This document shows positions 1 through 6,771 of a stretch of 11,396 nt of DNA, in pieces (position 1 is the first letter of the stretch; the number at the start of each line of letters is the position of its first letter). Source of the stretch: an uncultured Eubacteriales bacterium. GTDB lineage: Bacteria; Bacillota; Clostridia; Oscillospirales; Oscillospiraceae. The notes under the pieces were generated by a model that worked only from the letters and a program-made list of their open reading frames with translations, was not told the origin of the DNA and ran no database searches. Made by a program: the position numbers and the translations under genes. The stretch covers positions 1 to 11,396 of the forward strand of contig CABSFY010000074.1 of NCBI GenBank assembly GCA_902477055.1. The letters are read 5' to 3'.

Positions 1-21
1 GACCGAGCCGCAGCGAGAAGT

Positions 22-146
22 GGCACGGCGGAGCCGTGACGGAAGGAGAGAAACTCTCGTTCAACATAAATTTTTCGATTGAAGATACTGCCAGCATCTC
101 TCCCTCAGGTGCTTCGCCGTGCCAAGCTCCCTCGTCAGAGGGAGCC
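22..146. repeat. Pair of opposed GC-rich intergenic repeat copies
   Basis: Two related copies face each other across about 45 bp. Copy A (22-51) contains the hairpin CACGGC-gga-GCCGTG (24-38) and ends GGAAGGAGAGA. Copy B (97-146) begins TCTCTCCCTCAG, continues CGCCGTGCC, and ends in an 8-bp hairpin GCTCCCTC-gtca-GAGGGAGC (126-145). The arms GGCACGGCG (22-30) and CGCCGTGCC (115-123), and GGAGAGA (45-51) and TCTCTCC (97-103), are exact reverse complements, so the pair could form one long stem. From memory, elements of this look are common between genes of gut Oscillospiraceae; I could not check this. No gene is visible in 1-173. Confidence 0.6.
126..145 (-). terminator. Possible hairpin terminator of the MATE operon
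   Basis: This is an 8-bp perfect stem with a TGAC loop on the minus strand, 28 bases after the MATE stop codon. No real U-tract follows (only TT before GGCACGG), so it may be a weak terminator, an mRNA 3'-end stabiliser, or simply part of the repeat element it lies in. Confidence 0.3.
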
Positions 147-173
147 GAGGCGCTGCGGTGTGGGGGACAGGTG

Positions 174-1508
174 TTATGCGTGAGCGCTGTCCCACTTGGT
201 TTTGGCGTAGAATACGATCGACAGCACGGTCGCGATGGTCCAGCCGATGGGCCAAGACAGCCAGACACCCGTAACCCCCAGCGCCGTCCGCGAGAGGATT
301 TCGGCCAGCGCGACGCGAAGCACGAGGTCGGTGAAGGTCGCGACCATGAACTTTTTCATCAGGCCCGCACCGCGCAGGATGCCGTCGGACACCAGCTTCG
401 CCGCGACGATGAAATAGAACGGCGAAACGATGCGCAGGAACTGGATGCCGGTGTCCATCGCCGCGCCGCTCGAGCTTTCGAGAAAGATGAAGATCAACCA
501 GCGGCTGGCGAACAGGTAAAGCACGACCAGCGGCAGACACAGGCCCCAGACCAGCTTCAGCCCGGCGCGGAAGCCCGCCTTGATGCGGTCGTATTTCGCT
601 GCGCCGAGGTTCTGCGCCGTGAAGTTCGAGAGGCCGTTACCGAGCGTCGTCAGCGAGGTGATGACCATGTTATTGAGCTTGACGGCGGCAGAGTAGCCCG
701 CCATGACCGCCGCGCCGAAGCCGTTGATGACGCTTTGAATGACGATATTGCCGACGGAGATGAAGCTCTGCTGCAAAATGCTGGGGACCGCGATCACGGC
801 GAAGTGCCGCAGATGGGCAAAGGAGAAGATTTGAATTTTGCCCTCTGTTTTGATCTTGTTGAAGCGGCGGAACACGACCGCCAGCGCCAGCACGCAGCTC
901 ACGCCCTGACACAGGAACGTCGCCCACGCCACGCCGTCCACGCCCATGCCGAACGCGGTGACGAACAGGATGTCCATGCCGATGTTCGACAGTGAGGAGC
1001 AGGCGAGGAAGATAAACGGCGTTTTGGAATCGCCAAGCGCGGAAAAGATGCCGGTTGCAACGTTATAAAGAAACACAAACGGCAGACCGAAAATGTAAAT
1101 ATTCAGGTAGAGCTTGGAATCCGCGAAAACCTCGTCCGGCGTTTTGATGAGCCGCAGTAGGCAGCCGCAGAAAATGATGCCGATCGCCATCAGCAGCAGA
1201 CAAAGCACGCCGCTTGCGATCAGGGCCGTATAAACCGCACTTTTCAGATCGCGGTAGCGCTTCGCGCCGAAAAGCTGCGCGGCGAGGACGGAGCAGCCGA
1301 TGTTGCAGCCGAAGGCAAAGGCGATAAAGATCAGGGTGATCTCATAGCTGTTGCCGACGGCGGCGAGTGCGTTGTCGCTGATGAACTTGCCCGCGACGAA
1401 GCTGTCGGCAATGTTATAGAGCTGCTGGAAAATGATGCTGCCGAACAGCGGCAGGCAGAATTTGCACAGGACGCTCTGCGGATTGCCGACGGTCAGGTCC
1501 TTATTCAT
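174..1508 (-). CDS. MATE family multidrug/sodium-type efflux transporter
   Basis: This 444-residue inner-membrane protein has the length and hydrophobic pattern of the 12-helix MATE (multi antimicrobial extrusion) family, which exports cationic drugs or metabolites using a Na+ or H+ gradient. Family marks visible in the sequence are the N-terminal SIIFQQLYNIADSFVAGKF stretch (24-42), the two pseudo-symmetric loops AAQLFGAKRY (77-86) and TAQNLGAAKYDRIKAG (297-312), and GDSKTP (159-164). These loops mark equivalent points of the two six-helix halves. The ATG at 1508 is chosen because GGAGGT (1517-1522) lies 8 bases upstream, inside the end of the preceding gene. The start overlaps that gene's stop by 8 bp (ATGAATAA), indicating translational coupling. 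The substrate cannot be read from sequence. The family assignment is firm. Confidence 0.93.
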   Translation of the reverse strand: MNKDLTVGNPQSVLCKFCLPLFGSIIFQQLYNIADSFVAGKFISDNALAAVGNSYEITLIFIAFAFGCNIGCSVLAAQLFGAKRYRDLKSAVYTALIASGVLCLLLMAIGIIFCGCLLRLIKTPDEVFADSKLYLNIYIFGLPFVFLYNVATGIFSALGDSKTPFIFLACSSLSNIGMDILFVTAFGMGVDGVAWATFLCQGVSCVLALAVVFRRFNKIKTEGKIQIFSFAHLRHFAVIAVPSILQQSFISVGNIVIQSVINGFGAAVMAGYSAAVKLNNMVITSLTTLGNGLSNFTAQNLGAAKYDRIKAGFRAGLKLVWGLCLPLVVLYLFASRWLIFIFLESSSGAAMDTGIQFLRIVSPFYFIVAAKLVSDGILRGAGLMKKFMVATFTDLVLRVALAEILSRTALGVTGVWLSWPIGWTIATVLSIVFYAKTKWDSAHA

Positions 1509-2136
1509 TCCCGGCCACCTCCGCCATCTCGGCTTGGACGGCCTTTGTAATGACCCCGGCTGTCCCGGCGATGCCGTAGCGGCTGGAGGAGATCATCAGG
1601 TCGTAGCTCGATGCCTCGCCCCACGGGGTATCGGAGTAGAAGTCGAAATATTTTTTGCGCATCCGATCGACCTTCCCGGCCTTATGCGCCGCGGCCTTTT
1701 CGCTGATGCCGCAGCGGCGGGCAATGCGTGCGGCACGGTCGTCCATGTCCGCGTAAACAAACACGGAAATGACGTTATAGCCCGCCTCACGGAGGACCGC
1801 CGAGGCGCAGCGGCCGATGACAACGCAGGAGCCTTTGGCCGCAAGCTCACGGATGACGGCGCTTTCGGCCTCGAAAACGCGCTGATTTTCGGAATAGAAT
1901 GCCTCGCCGAGCGACGCGGTGTCGGTAAAGGGATTGCCGGTGACCATTTCGCCGAGGCCGATGGGCCGCTCGTCCTCGTTGCTTACGGTTTCCTCCGTCA
2001 GGCCGCTTTCCTTGGCCGCCTGCTGGATGAGCAGCTTATCGTAAAGCGGCAGGCCGAGCCGCTTGGCCACGGCCTCGCCGACCTCGCGGCCGCCGCTGCC
2101 ATACTGCCGCCCGATGCAAATTATGGTATGCTTCAT
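1501..2136 (-). CDS. Cytidylate kinase-like family protein
   Basis: This 211-residue cytosolic P-loop protein resembles the cytidylate-kinase-like family (Cytidylate_kin2) rather than classical Cmk. Its P-loop is the variant GRQYGSGGREVG (9-20), where Cmk would have a G-x4-GKG/S-type loop with a lysine; here an arginine follows the glycines. Other marks are VVIGRCASAVL (105-115), the arginine-rich segment RAARIARRCG (134-143) that would form the lid, and the C-terminal KVDRMRKKYFDFYSDTPWG (155-173) followed by YDLMISSS (178-185). Nucleoside monophosphate phosphorylation is the family-based expectation, but the true substrate of this family is poorly established. It is the first gene of an operon with the MATE transporter. 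A weak ribosome site, GGTGGTG (2144-2150), lies 7 bases before the ATG. Confidence 0.85.
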   Translation of the reverse strand: MKHTIICIGRQYGSGGREVGEAVAKRLGLPLYDKLLIQQAAKESGLTEETVSNEDERPIGLGEMVTGNPFTDTASLGEAFYSENQRVFEAESAVIRELAAKGSCVVIGRCASAVLREAGYNVISVFVYADMDDRAARIARRCGISEKAAAHKAGKVDRMRKKYFDFYSDTPWGEASSYDLMISSSRYGIAGTAGVITKAVQAEMAEVAGNE

Positions 2137-2173
2137 TTCTTTTCACCACCGATTTTCTTCTTGCGGGGAACCG

Positions 2174-2202
2174 TTGACTTCCTCGCGCGCGCATAGTATA
2201 AT
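2174..2202 (+). promoter_or_regulatory. Sigma-A-type promoter of the LysR gene
   Basis: The -35 TTGACT (2174-2179) and the perfect -10 TATAAT (2197-2202) are separated by exactly 17 bp. Transcription should begin near 2209, giving a leader of about 70 nt before the ATG at 2278. The -10 box overlaps the -10 box of the opposite promoter. Confidence 0.8.
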
Positions 2203-2223
2203 GCAATCACAGCAATATGTAAA
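2195..2223 (-). promoter_or_regulatory. Promoter of the kinase-like/MATE operon
   Basis: Read on the minus strand, the -35 TTTACA (2218-2223) and the -10 TATACT (2195-2200) are 17 bp apart, each matching consensus at five of six positions. Transcription should begin near 2188, about 50 nt before the ATG at 2136. Four bases (2197-2200) belong to the -10 boxes of both divergent promoters. Confidence 0.7.
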
Positions 2224-2226
2224 ATC

Positions 2227-2248
2227 TATATTTGGCATGGTTAATATA
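2227..2248. promoter_or_regulatory. Inverted repeat, candidate LysR operator
   Basis: Perfect 6-bp arms TATATT (2227-2232) and AATATA (2243-2248) flank a 10-bp spacer. The centre is about 50 bp upstream of the predicted minus-strand start, directly behind its -35 box, and about 28 bp inside the LysR transcript. A LysR-type protein bound here could activate the divergent operon and repress its own gene. A second repeat, ATATCA, occurs at 2246-2251 and 2259-2264. Assignment rests on position and symmetry only. Confidence 0.45.
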
Positions 2249-2277
2249 TCAAATACGAATATCAGTGGAGGCGCAGC

Positions 2278-3165
2278 ATGGCAGTCAGCTATGATTTCTA
2301 TCGAATTTTCTATTACGTTGCAAAATACGGCAACATCACGCAAGCGGCACGGGTGCTGCTGAGCAATCAGCCGAACCTCACCCGGACCATCAAAACGTTG
2401 GAAAGTGAGCTGGGCTGTCAGCTCTTTACGCGCAGCAACCGCGGCATGAAGCTCACGCCGGAGGGGGTGCGGCTGTTTGCCCACGTCCGTGTCGCGTTTG
2501 AGAGCATCGAGGCAGGCGAAGCAGAGCTGGCCGAGCGCCGGGAACCGGGCAGCGGCATGGTTTCCGTCGCGGTGAGCGAGATCGCGCTGCACCTCGTGCT
2601 GCTGCCGGCGCTGAAAAAATACCGGGCGCGCTATCCCCGCGTCCGGTTGAAAATCAGCAATCACTCCACGCCGCAGGCGTTGGAGGCGATTCAAAATATG
2701 GCGTCCGATCTCGCGGTCGTCACGACCTCGTCCGCGTCGTCCGGGACACTGGAGGAGGTCACGGTGCGGCGCTTCCGCGAGGTGGCGGTGTGCAGCGGCG
2801 CTTTTCCGGAGCTGGCCGGGCCGGACATCCCGTTTTCCCGTCTGGCCGACGAGCCGCTCATTTCGCTCGGCACGCAGACGAAGGCGTTCGAGCTGTACGC
2901 GCGATTTTTTGCCGATCGCGGCCTGCGCTACCGGCCGGAAATCGAAGTGGCGACCGCCGACCAGATCTTGCCGCTGGTCCGCGCAGACCTCGGCATCGGC
3001 TTCGTCCCGCGCGAATTTCTCGCGGAGGGCAGCGGCCTGACCGTCATTCAAACGCAAACGCCGCTCCCCGAACGCGAAATTCGCATCGTGAAGCGGCGCG
3101 ATCAAGCACTCGGCGCAGCAGCGCGGGAGCTGGAGCGTCTGCTGCTTGAAGTAGGCCGAAATTAG
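2278..3165 (+). CDS. LysR-type transcriptional regulator
   Basis: This 295-residue DNA-binding regulator has the standard LTTR length and order. The N-terminal winged helix-turn-helix spans about 4-62, with the recognisable NITQAARVLLSNQPNLTRTI (19-38), then LESELGCQLFTRSNRG (41-56) and LTPEG (59-63). A linker helix follows to about residue 90, then a periplasmic-binding-protein-like effector domain from about 94 to 290. Features of that domain include the SVAVSE strand (96-101), LADEPLISLG (189-198) and DLGIGFVP (237-244). GGAGG (2267-2271) sits 6 bases before the ATG. The gene is divergent from the kinase-like/MATE operon, the usual arrangement for an LTTR and its target. The effector is not predictable. 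It converges with the vanZ-family gene with only three bases between stop codons and no terminator there. Confidence 0.92.
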   Translation: MAVSYDFYRIFYYVAKYGNITQAARVLLSNQPNLTRTIKTLESELGCQLFTRSNRGMKLTPEGVRLFAHVRVAFESIEAGEAELAERREPGSGMVSVAVSEIALHLVLLPALKKYRARYPRVRLKISNHSTPQALEAIQNMASDLAVVTTSSASSGTLEEVTVRRFREVAVCSGAFPELAGPDIPFSRLADEPLISLGTQTKAFELYARFFADRGLRYRPEIEVATADQILPLVRADLGIGFVPREFLAEGSGLTVIQTQTPLPEREIRIVKRRDQALGAAARELERLLLEVGRN

Positions 3166-3168
3166 TTG

Positions 3169-3696
3169 TTATTTGTCGGTAAATCGTTCGGTCAGCGGGC
3201 GCGTTACGAGATACAATCCGTAGCCAACCACCCCGCCGAGGGTGTTGGTGATGAGGTCGGTGATGTCCGAGCTTCGTGCGCCGTTGAGCAGCGGCTGCAC
3301 CAGCTCGATGCCCAGACTCATCGCCGCCGTCAGCAGCAGGCAGCGGAAAAAGCCGCACCTCTTCCCCGCACAGCGGCGGCTGAGCGGCAGAAGCAAGCCG
3401 AACGGCACGGTCATAATAATATTTAACACGATCTGCCGCTCCGCGTCGCCGTAGCCGTGGTGCAGGTCGCGAAACGGCATGAGCTGCATCGGCACATAGG
3501 GATGGCGGAAGCAATGCGGCAGCGCCGCGAGAATTGGCATCAGCGTAACGTACAGCACACCGGTCAGGTATACGTAAAACACCGTATTGACGGCAAGGTT
3601 TTTCTCGCCGCGCCTGCGCCATCGGGGACGGAGCCACAGGAAATATACCGCCGCGAGGGCGAAAAAATCCAGCGCGTATTGCAAAGGCTTTGCCAC
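3169..3696 (-). CDS. VanZ-family membrane protein
   Basis: This is a small integral membrane protein of 175 residues with about five hydrophobic segments (roughly 8-24, 36-55, 88-105, 117-135, 148-166). VanZ hallmarks are LNIIMTVPFG (91-100), SLGIELVQ (127-134) and DITDLITNTLGG (144-155), with Arg141 just before the last. Members of this family include teicoplanin-resistance VanZ, but most have no known role, and an antibiotic function should not be assumed. The GTG at 3696 is chosen as start because GGAAAGGAG (3708-3716) lies 11 bases upstream and the resulting length fits the family. The frame stays open a further 240 bases upstream to an ATG at 3936, but the predicted promoter (3841-3870) lies inside that stretch, and the translation there is Pro/Gly/Ser-rich and unlike VanZ. 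Confidence 0.85.
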   Translation of the reverse strand: MAKPLQYALDFFALAAVYFLWLRPRWRRRGEKNLAVNTVFYVYLTGVLYVTLMPILAALPHCFRHPYVPMQLMPFRDLHHGYGDAERQIVLNIIMTVPFGLLLPLSRRCAGKRCGFFRCLLLTAAMSLGIELVQPLLNGARSSDITDLITNTLGGVVGYGLYLVTRPLTERFTDK

Positions 3697-3804
3697 GGAA
3701 TCGTCCGCTCCTTTCCGAACCTTTTCCCACTTAGATGGGAACGGTCTCCACGTCGGCGCCGACAGCGGCAGGCAAAAGGTGCTTCCGCTTGTTCCATTGC
3801 CGCT

Positions 3805-3829
3805 CCCCGGCCCCGGCCGGGGCATTTTT
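3805..3829 (+). terminator. GC hairpin with T-run inside the vanZ leader
   Basis: The arms CCCCGGC (3805-3811) and GCCGGGG (3816-3822) enclose a 4-base loop and are followed on the plus strand by CATTTTT. The segment 3810-3823 is also a 14-bp perfect palindrome. On the plus strand it resembles an intrinsic terminator, the first one after the LysR gene. On the minus strand it is a stem near the 5' end of the vanZ leader. Which role is real cannot be decided by eye. Confidence 0.4.
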
Positions 3830-3840
3830 GATTTGTGACG

Positions 3841-3870
3841 ATTATATACTCTACGGAAGGCTTCTGTCAA
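3841..3870 (-). promoter_or_regulatory. Consensus promoter of the vanZ-family gene
   Basis: On the minus strand, TTGACA (3865-3870) and TATAAT (3841-3846), both perfect consensus, are separated by 18 bp. The start should be near 3834, giving an untranslated leader of about 138 nt before the GTG at 3696. Confidence 0.8.
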
Positions 3871-3933
3871 GAAAAACACAGCGAAGCCGGTGCGCAAAAA
3901 GCTCCGCCGGAAAAACGGAACGATTGGAAAAAT

Positions 3934-3948
3934 CATATTGTCAATATG
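3934..3948. promoter_or_regulatory. 15-bp perfect palindrome, possible operator
   Basis: CATATTG-T-CAATATG lies between the divergent vanZ promoter (its -35 about 64 bp away) and the nucleoside-transporter promoter (about 75 bp away). Its compact dyad is typical of a dimeric repressor site. The protein that might bind it is unknown. Confidence 0.35.
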
Positions 3949-4021
3949 CTGATATTTGCCTGTAATATTTGGCGATAATAGACAAAAACTCGAATTTTGG
4001 CAGTCATTCCGGTATTTAGAG

Positions 4022-4050
4022 TTGCAATCCCCGAACGCCTATTGTATAAT
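4022..4050 (+). promoter_or_regulatory. Promoter of the nucleoside ABC transporter operon
   Basis: The -10 is a perfect TATAAT (4045-4050); the -35 is TTGCAA (4022-4027, four of six), with 17-bp spacing. Transcription would begin near 4057, leaving a leader of about 29 nt. That is too short for a riboswitch, so control is more likely by a protein at the promoter. Confidence 0.7.
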
Positions 4051-4069
4051 ATTTTTGTAGTTTGGAAAG

Positions 4070-4076
4070 AAGGAGG
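4070..4076 (+). promoter_or_regulatory. Ribosome binding site deciding a TTG start
   Basis: AAGGAGG, followed by T, is a near-perfect anti-16S match. It lies 9 bases before the TTG at 4086. An in-frame TTG at 4062 would sit upstream of this site and within a few bases of the predicted transcript start, so it is rejected as the initiation codon. Confidence 0.75.
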
Positions 4077-4085
4077 TACCCGAAT

Positions 4086-5624
4086 TTGAGCGATTATCCC
4101 TATGCAATTGAAATGCGGAATATCACCAAGCGTTTTCCCGGCATTGTCGCGAACGACAATATCACGCTGCAGCTGAAGCGCGGTGAAATTCATGCGCTCC
4201 TCGGTGAAAACGGCGCGGGTAAATCTACCCTGATGAGCGTCCTGTTCGGCCTGTACCAGCCGGAAGAGGGACAAATTCTGAAGGACGGCGAGGTCGTCAA
4301 AATCAACGACCCCAACGATGCCAACCACCTCGGTATCGGCATGGTACACCAGCACTTTAAGCTCGTAGAGTGCTTTTCCGTGCTGGACAACATTATTCTC
4401 GGCGTTGAGCCGAACAAATTCGGCTTCCTTCGCAAGGATGAAGCACGCGAAAAGGTCGTAAAGCTGTCGAACCAGTACGGCCTGCACGTTGACCCCGACG
4501 CGATCATCGAGGATATCACCGTCGGCATGCAGCAGCGCACCGAGATTCTCAAGATGCTCTATCGCGACAACGAAATTCTGATCTTCGACGAGCCGACGGC
4601 CGTTCTGACGCCGCAGGAGATCGACGAGCTGATGGAGATTATGCGCGGCCTTGCCAAGGAGGGCAAATCCATTCTCTTTATCTCCCATAAGCTCAATGAG
4701 ATCATGTCCGTCGCGGATCGCTGCTCGGTTCTGCGCAAGGGCAAGTACATCGGCACCGTCGAGGTCGCCAACACCACAAAGGAAGAGCTGTCCCGCATGA
4801 TGGTCGGCCGCGATGTCGAATTCGTCGTGCATAAGGACCCGGCGAAGCCCACAGACGTTGTTCTCGACGTACAGGGCCTGACCGTCGCCTCCAGAATGCA
4901 TAAGAACAACGCCGTCAAAAACGTTTCCTTCCAGGTGCGCCGCGGCGAGATCGTCTGCATCGCCGGTATCGACGGCAACGGCCAGACGGAGCTGGTCTAC
5001 GGTCTGACCGGGCTGGAGCCGGTGAAGGGAGGCCACGTTAAGTTCCTCGGCGAGGACATCACCCACGCCTCCATCCGCAAGCGCTCCGTCATGGGCATGA
5101 GCCATATTCCGGAGGACCGCCACAAGCACGGCCTTGTGCTGGACTATTCTCTGGAATACAACCTGATCCTGCAGCGGTATTTTGAGCCGCAGTTTACCAG
5201 TGCGCTCGGCTTCCTGCGCCGCGGCAACATTCGCGAGTATGCCGACCGCCTGATTGAGCAGTACGACGTCCGCTCCGGCCAGGGCGCGATCACCATGGCG
5301 CGCTCCATGTCCGGCGGCAACCAGCAGAAGGCCATCGTTGCCCGCGAGATCGACCGCAATCCCGAGCTGCTGATCGCCGTGCAGCCCACGCGTGGCCTCG
5401 ATGTCGGCGCGATCGAGTATATCCACAAGCAGATCGTCGCCCATCGCGACCAGAATAAGGGCGTGCTGCTGGTTTCCCTCGAGCTGGAGGAGGTCATGAG
5501 CCTGTCCGACCGCATTCTGGTGATGTACGAGGGCGAGATCGTCGGCCAGCTCGATCCCAAGACCACAACGGTCGAGGAGCTTGGCCTGTACATGGCCGGC
5601 GCAAAGAGAACGGAGGTGCAATGA
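4086..5624 (+). CDS. Nucleoside ABC transporter, double ATP-binding protein (NupA/YufO type)
   Basis: This 512-residue cytoplasmic ATPase has two fused ABC cassettes and powers a BmpA-type nucleoside importer. Cassette 1 carries Walker A GENGAGKST (40-48), Q-loop VHQHFKL (87-93), a divergent signature VGMQQR (146-151), Walker B ILIFDEPTAVLTP (164-176) and the switch His201. Cassette 2 is degenerate in the way usual for this family and for RbsA. Its P-loop GIDGNGQTEL (294-303) lacks the GKS/T lysine, its signature SGGNQQK (409-415) is canonical, Walker B reads LLIAVQPTRGLDV (428-440) with Gln for the catalytic Glu, and VSLELEE (463-469) lacks the switch His. One ATP site is therefore expected to be catalytically weak. 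It heads the operon: its stop is one base from the first permease's ATG. Specificity for nucleosides over sugars is inferred from the permeases and the downstream uridine kinase. Confidence 0.92.
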   Translation: MSDYPYAIEMRNITKRFPGIVANDNITLQLKRGEIHALLGENGAGKSTLMSVLFGLYQPEEGQILKDGEVVKINDPNDANHLGIGMVHQHFKLVECFSVLDNIILGVEPNKFGFLRKDEAREKVVKLSNQYGLHVDPDAIIEDITVGMQQRTEILKMLYRDNEILIFDEPTAVLTPQEIDELMEIMRGLAKEGKSILFISHKLNEIMSVADRCSVLRKGKYIGTVEVANTTKEELSRMMVGRDVEFVVHKDPAKPTDVVLDVQGLTVASRMHKNNAVKNVSFQVRRGEIVCIAGIDGNGQTELVYGLTGLEPVKGGHVKFLGEDITHASIRKRSVMGMSHIPEDRHKHGLVLDYSLEYNLILQRYFEPQFTSALGFLRRGNIREYADRLIEQYDVRSGQGAITMARSMSGGNQQKAIVAREIDRNPELLIAVQPTRGLDVGAIEYIHKQIVAHRDQNKGVLLVSLELEEVMSLSDRILVMYEGEIVGQLDPKTTTVEELGLYMAGAKRTEVQ

Positions 5625-5625
5625 G

Positions 5626-6771
5626 ATGAATCAGAAAACCCCGCTGCTGAAAAAGAGCGGCGTGCAGACCCTGCTTTCCTCCCTGCTTTGCATCATTCTG
5701 GGCCTGTTCGTCGGTTATCTGGCACTGCTCATCATCGAACCCTCCGGCGCTTGGGACGCGATTCTCGGCGTTCTGAAGAACTTCTTTAAGTATCCGTCCG
5801 CCGCCGCCCGCCTCAAGTACTTCGGCAATACGCTGGTCAAGACCGCGCCGCTGCTGCTGTGCTCTCTGTCCGTCCTGTTTGCCTATAAGGTCGGCCTGTT
5901 CAACATCGGTGCCGCCGGTCAGTACGTCATCGGTACGGCCGCCGCGCTCTACTGTGCGCTGATGCCCGGCCTGCCCTGGTATGTCTGCCTGCTGGCGGCG
6001 GTTGCCGCTGCGGCGATCTCCGGCGCAATCTGCGGAGCGCTGCGCGCCTACTGCAACGTCAACGTCGTCATCTCCGGCATCATGCTCAACTGGATCAGCC
6101 TGTATGCAACGAACATGATCCTCAAGCCCGGCATGGACCCGACCGGTAAGGACACCTTCCGTCTGGTCAAGAGCCACACCGATTCCATCCTGCCCACGCT
6201 CGGCCTTGACAAGCTGTTCAGCAACAACCAGTATGTCACCATCGCCATTCCGATTGCGGTCCTTGTGGCGATTCTGATTTGGGTCATTCTCGACAAGACC
6301 AAGTTCGGTTATGAGCTGAAGGCGACCGGCAACAACCTTAACGCCGCGAAGTACTGCGGCATGAAGGAAAACCGCAACATCATCCTCTCGATGGTCATCG
6401 CGGGCGCACTCGCCGGTCTTGGCGCAGGCCTCTACTTCCTGTCCGACTTTGAGCAGTGGAACGTCAACTCGTCCTCCGTCCCGGCCATGGGCTTCAATGG
6501 CATCGCGGCGGCGTTCCTCGGCGGCCTGCATCCCATCGGCGCGATCTTCTCGTCGTTCTTTATCCAGCACATCACGCTCGGCGGCGGCAACGTCGATCTG
6601 AGCCACTACTGTGCACAGATTGCGGACTTCATCTCGTCCGTTATCATCTACCTCTGCGGCTTCGTGCTGTTCTTCAAGGCCTTCATGAACCGCATCATCG
6701 ACAAGCGCGAGGAAAAGCGTCTGCACAAGGCCGCAGCTGCTGCGGAGCATAAGGAAGGAGGCGACAAGTAA
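5626..6771 (+). CDS. Nucleoside ABC transporter permease 1 (NupB/YufP type)
   Basis: This 381-residue polytopic membrane protein of the BPD_transp_2 family is one half of the importer channel. The short N-terminal tail precedes a first helix at about 16-36. Family marks are KVGLFNIGAAGQYVIGT (88-104), the conserved NVNVVISGIMLNWIS (144-158) and TKFGYELKATGNNLNAAKY (225-243), which contains the coupling loop expected to contact the ATPase. These are followed by GFNGIAAAFLGGLHPIGAI (289-307). The C-terminus is a charged Lys/Glu/Ala-rich tail (about 358-381). The ATG at 5626 is preceded by GGAGG (5612-5616) at 9 bases, placed inside the ATPase's last codons. The stop overlaps the next start by one base (TAATG), so the three genes are almost certainly co-translated. 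Confidence 0.92.
   Translation: MNQKTPLLKKSGVQTLLSSLLCIILGLFVGYLALLIIEPSGAWDAILGVLKNFFKYPSAAARLKYFGNTLVKTAPLLLCSLSVLFAYKVGLFNIGAAGQYVIGTAAALYCALMPGLPWYVCLLAAVAAAAISGAICGALRAYCNVNVVISGIMLNWISLYATNMILKPGMDPTGKDTFRLVKSHTDSILPTLGLDKLFSNNQYVTIAIPIAVLVAILIWVILDKTKFGYELKATGNNLNAAKYCGMKENRNIILSMVIAGALAGLGAGLYFLSDFEQWNVNSSSVPAMGFNGIAAAFLGGLHPIGAIFSSFFIQHITLGGGNVDLSHYCAQIADFISSVIIYLCGFVLFFKAFMNRIIDKREEKRLHKAAAAAEHKEGGDK

Noticed and set aside
36..995. A 319-codon plus-strand frame opposite the MATE gene
   Set aside because: It is antisense to well-conserved MATE sequence, with a low-complexity charged translation.
2143..3105. A 320-codon minus-strand frame opposite the LysR gene
   Set aside because: It is antisense to a clear LTTR, runs over the divergent promoters, and its translation has no family resemblance.
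3697..3936. An 80-residue N-terminal extension of the VanZ-family protein
   Set aside because: It would start upstream of the consensus promoter at 3841-3870, has no ribosome site, and is unlike VanZ N-termini. An internal ATG at 3825 also lacks a ribosome site.
4062..4085. TTG at 4062 as start of the ATPase
   Set aside because: It lies before the strong AAGGAGG at 4070-4076 and nearly at the predicted transcript start. The TTG at 4086 has ideal spacing.
3933..5621. A 562-codon open frame on the minus strand opposite the transporter ATPase
   Set aside because: It lies entirely antisense to a gene with unmistakable ABC motifs, its translation has no recognisable domain, and such long shadows are expected from GC-rich codon use.
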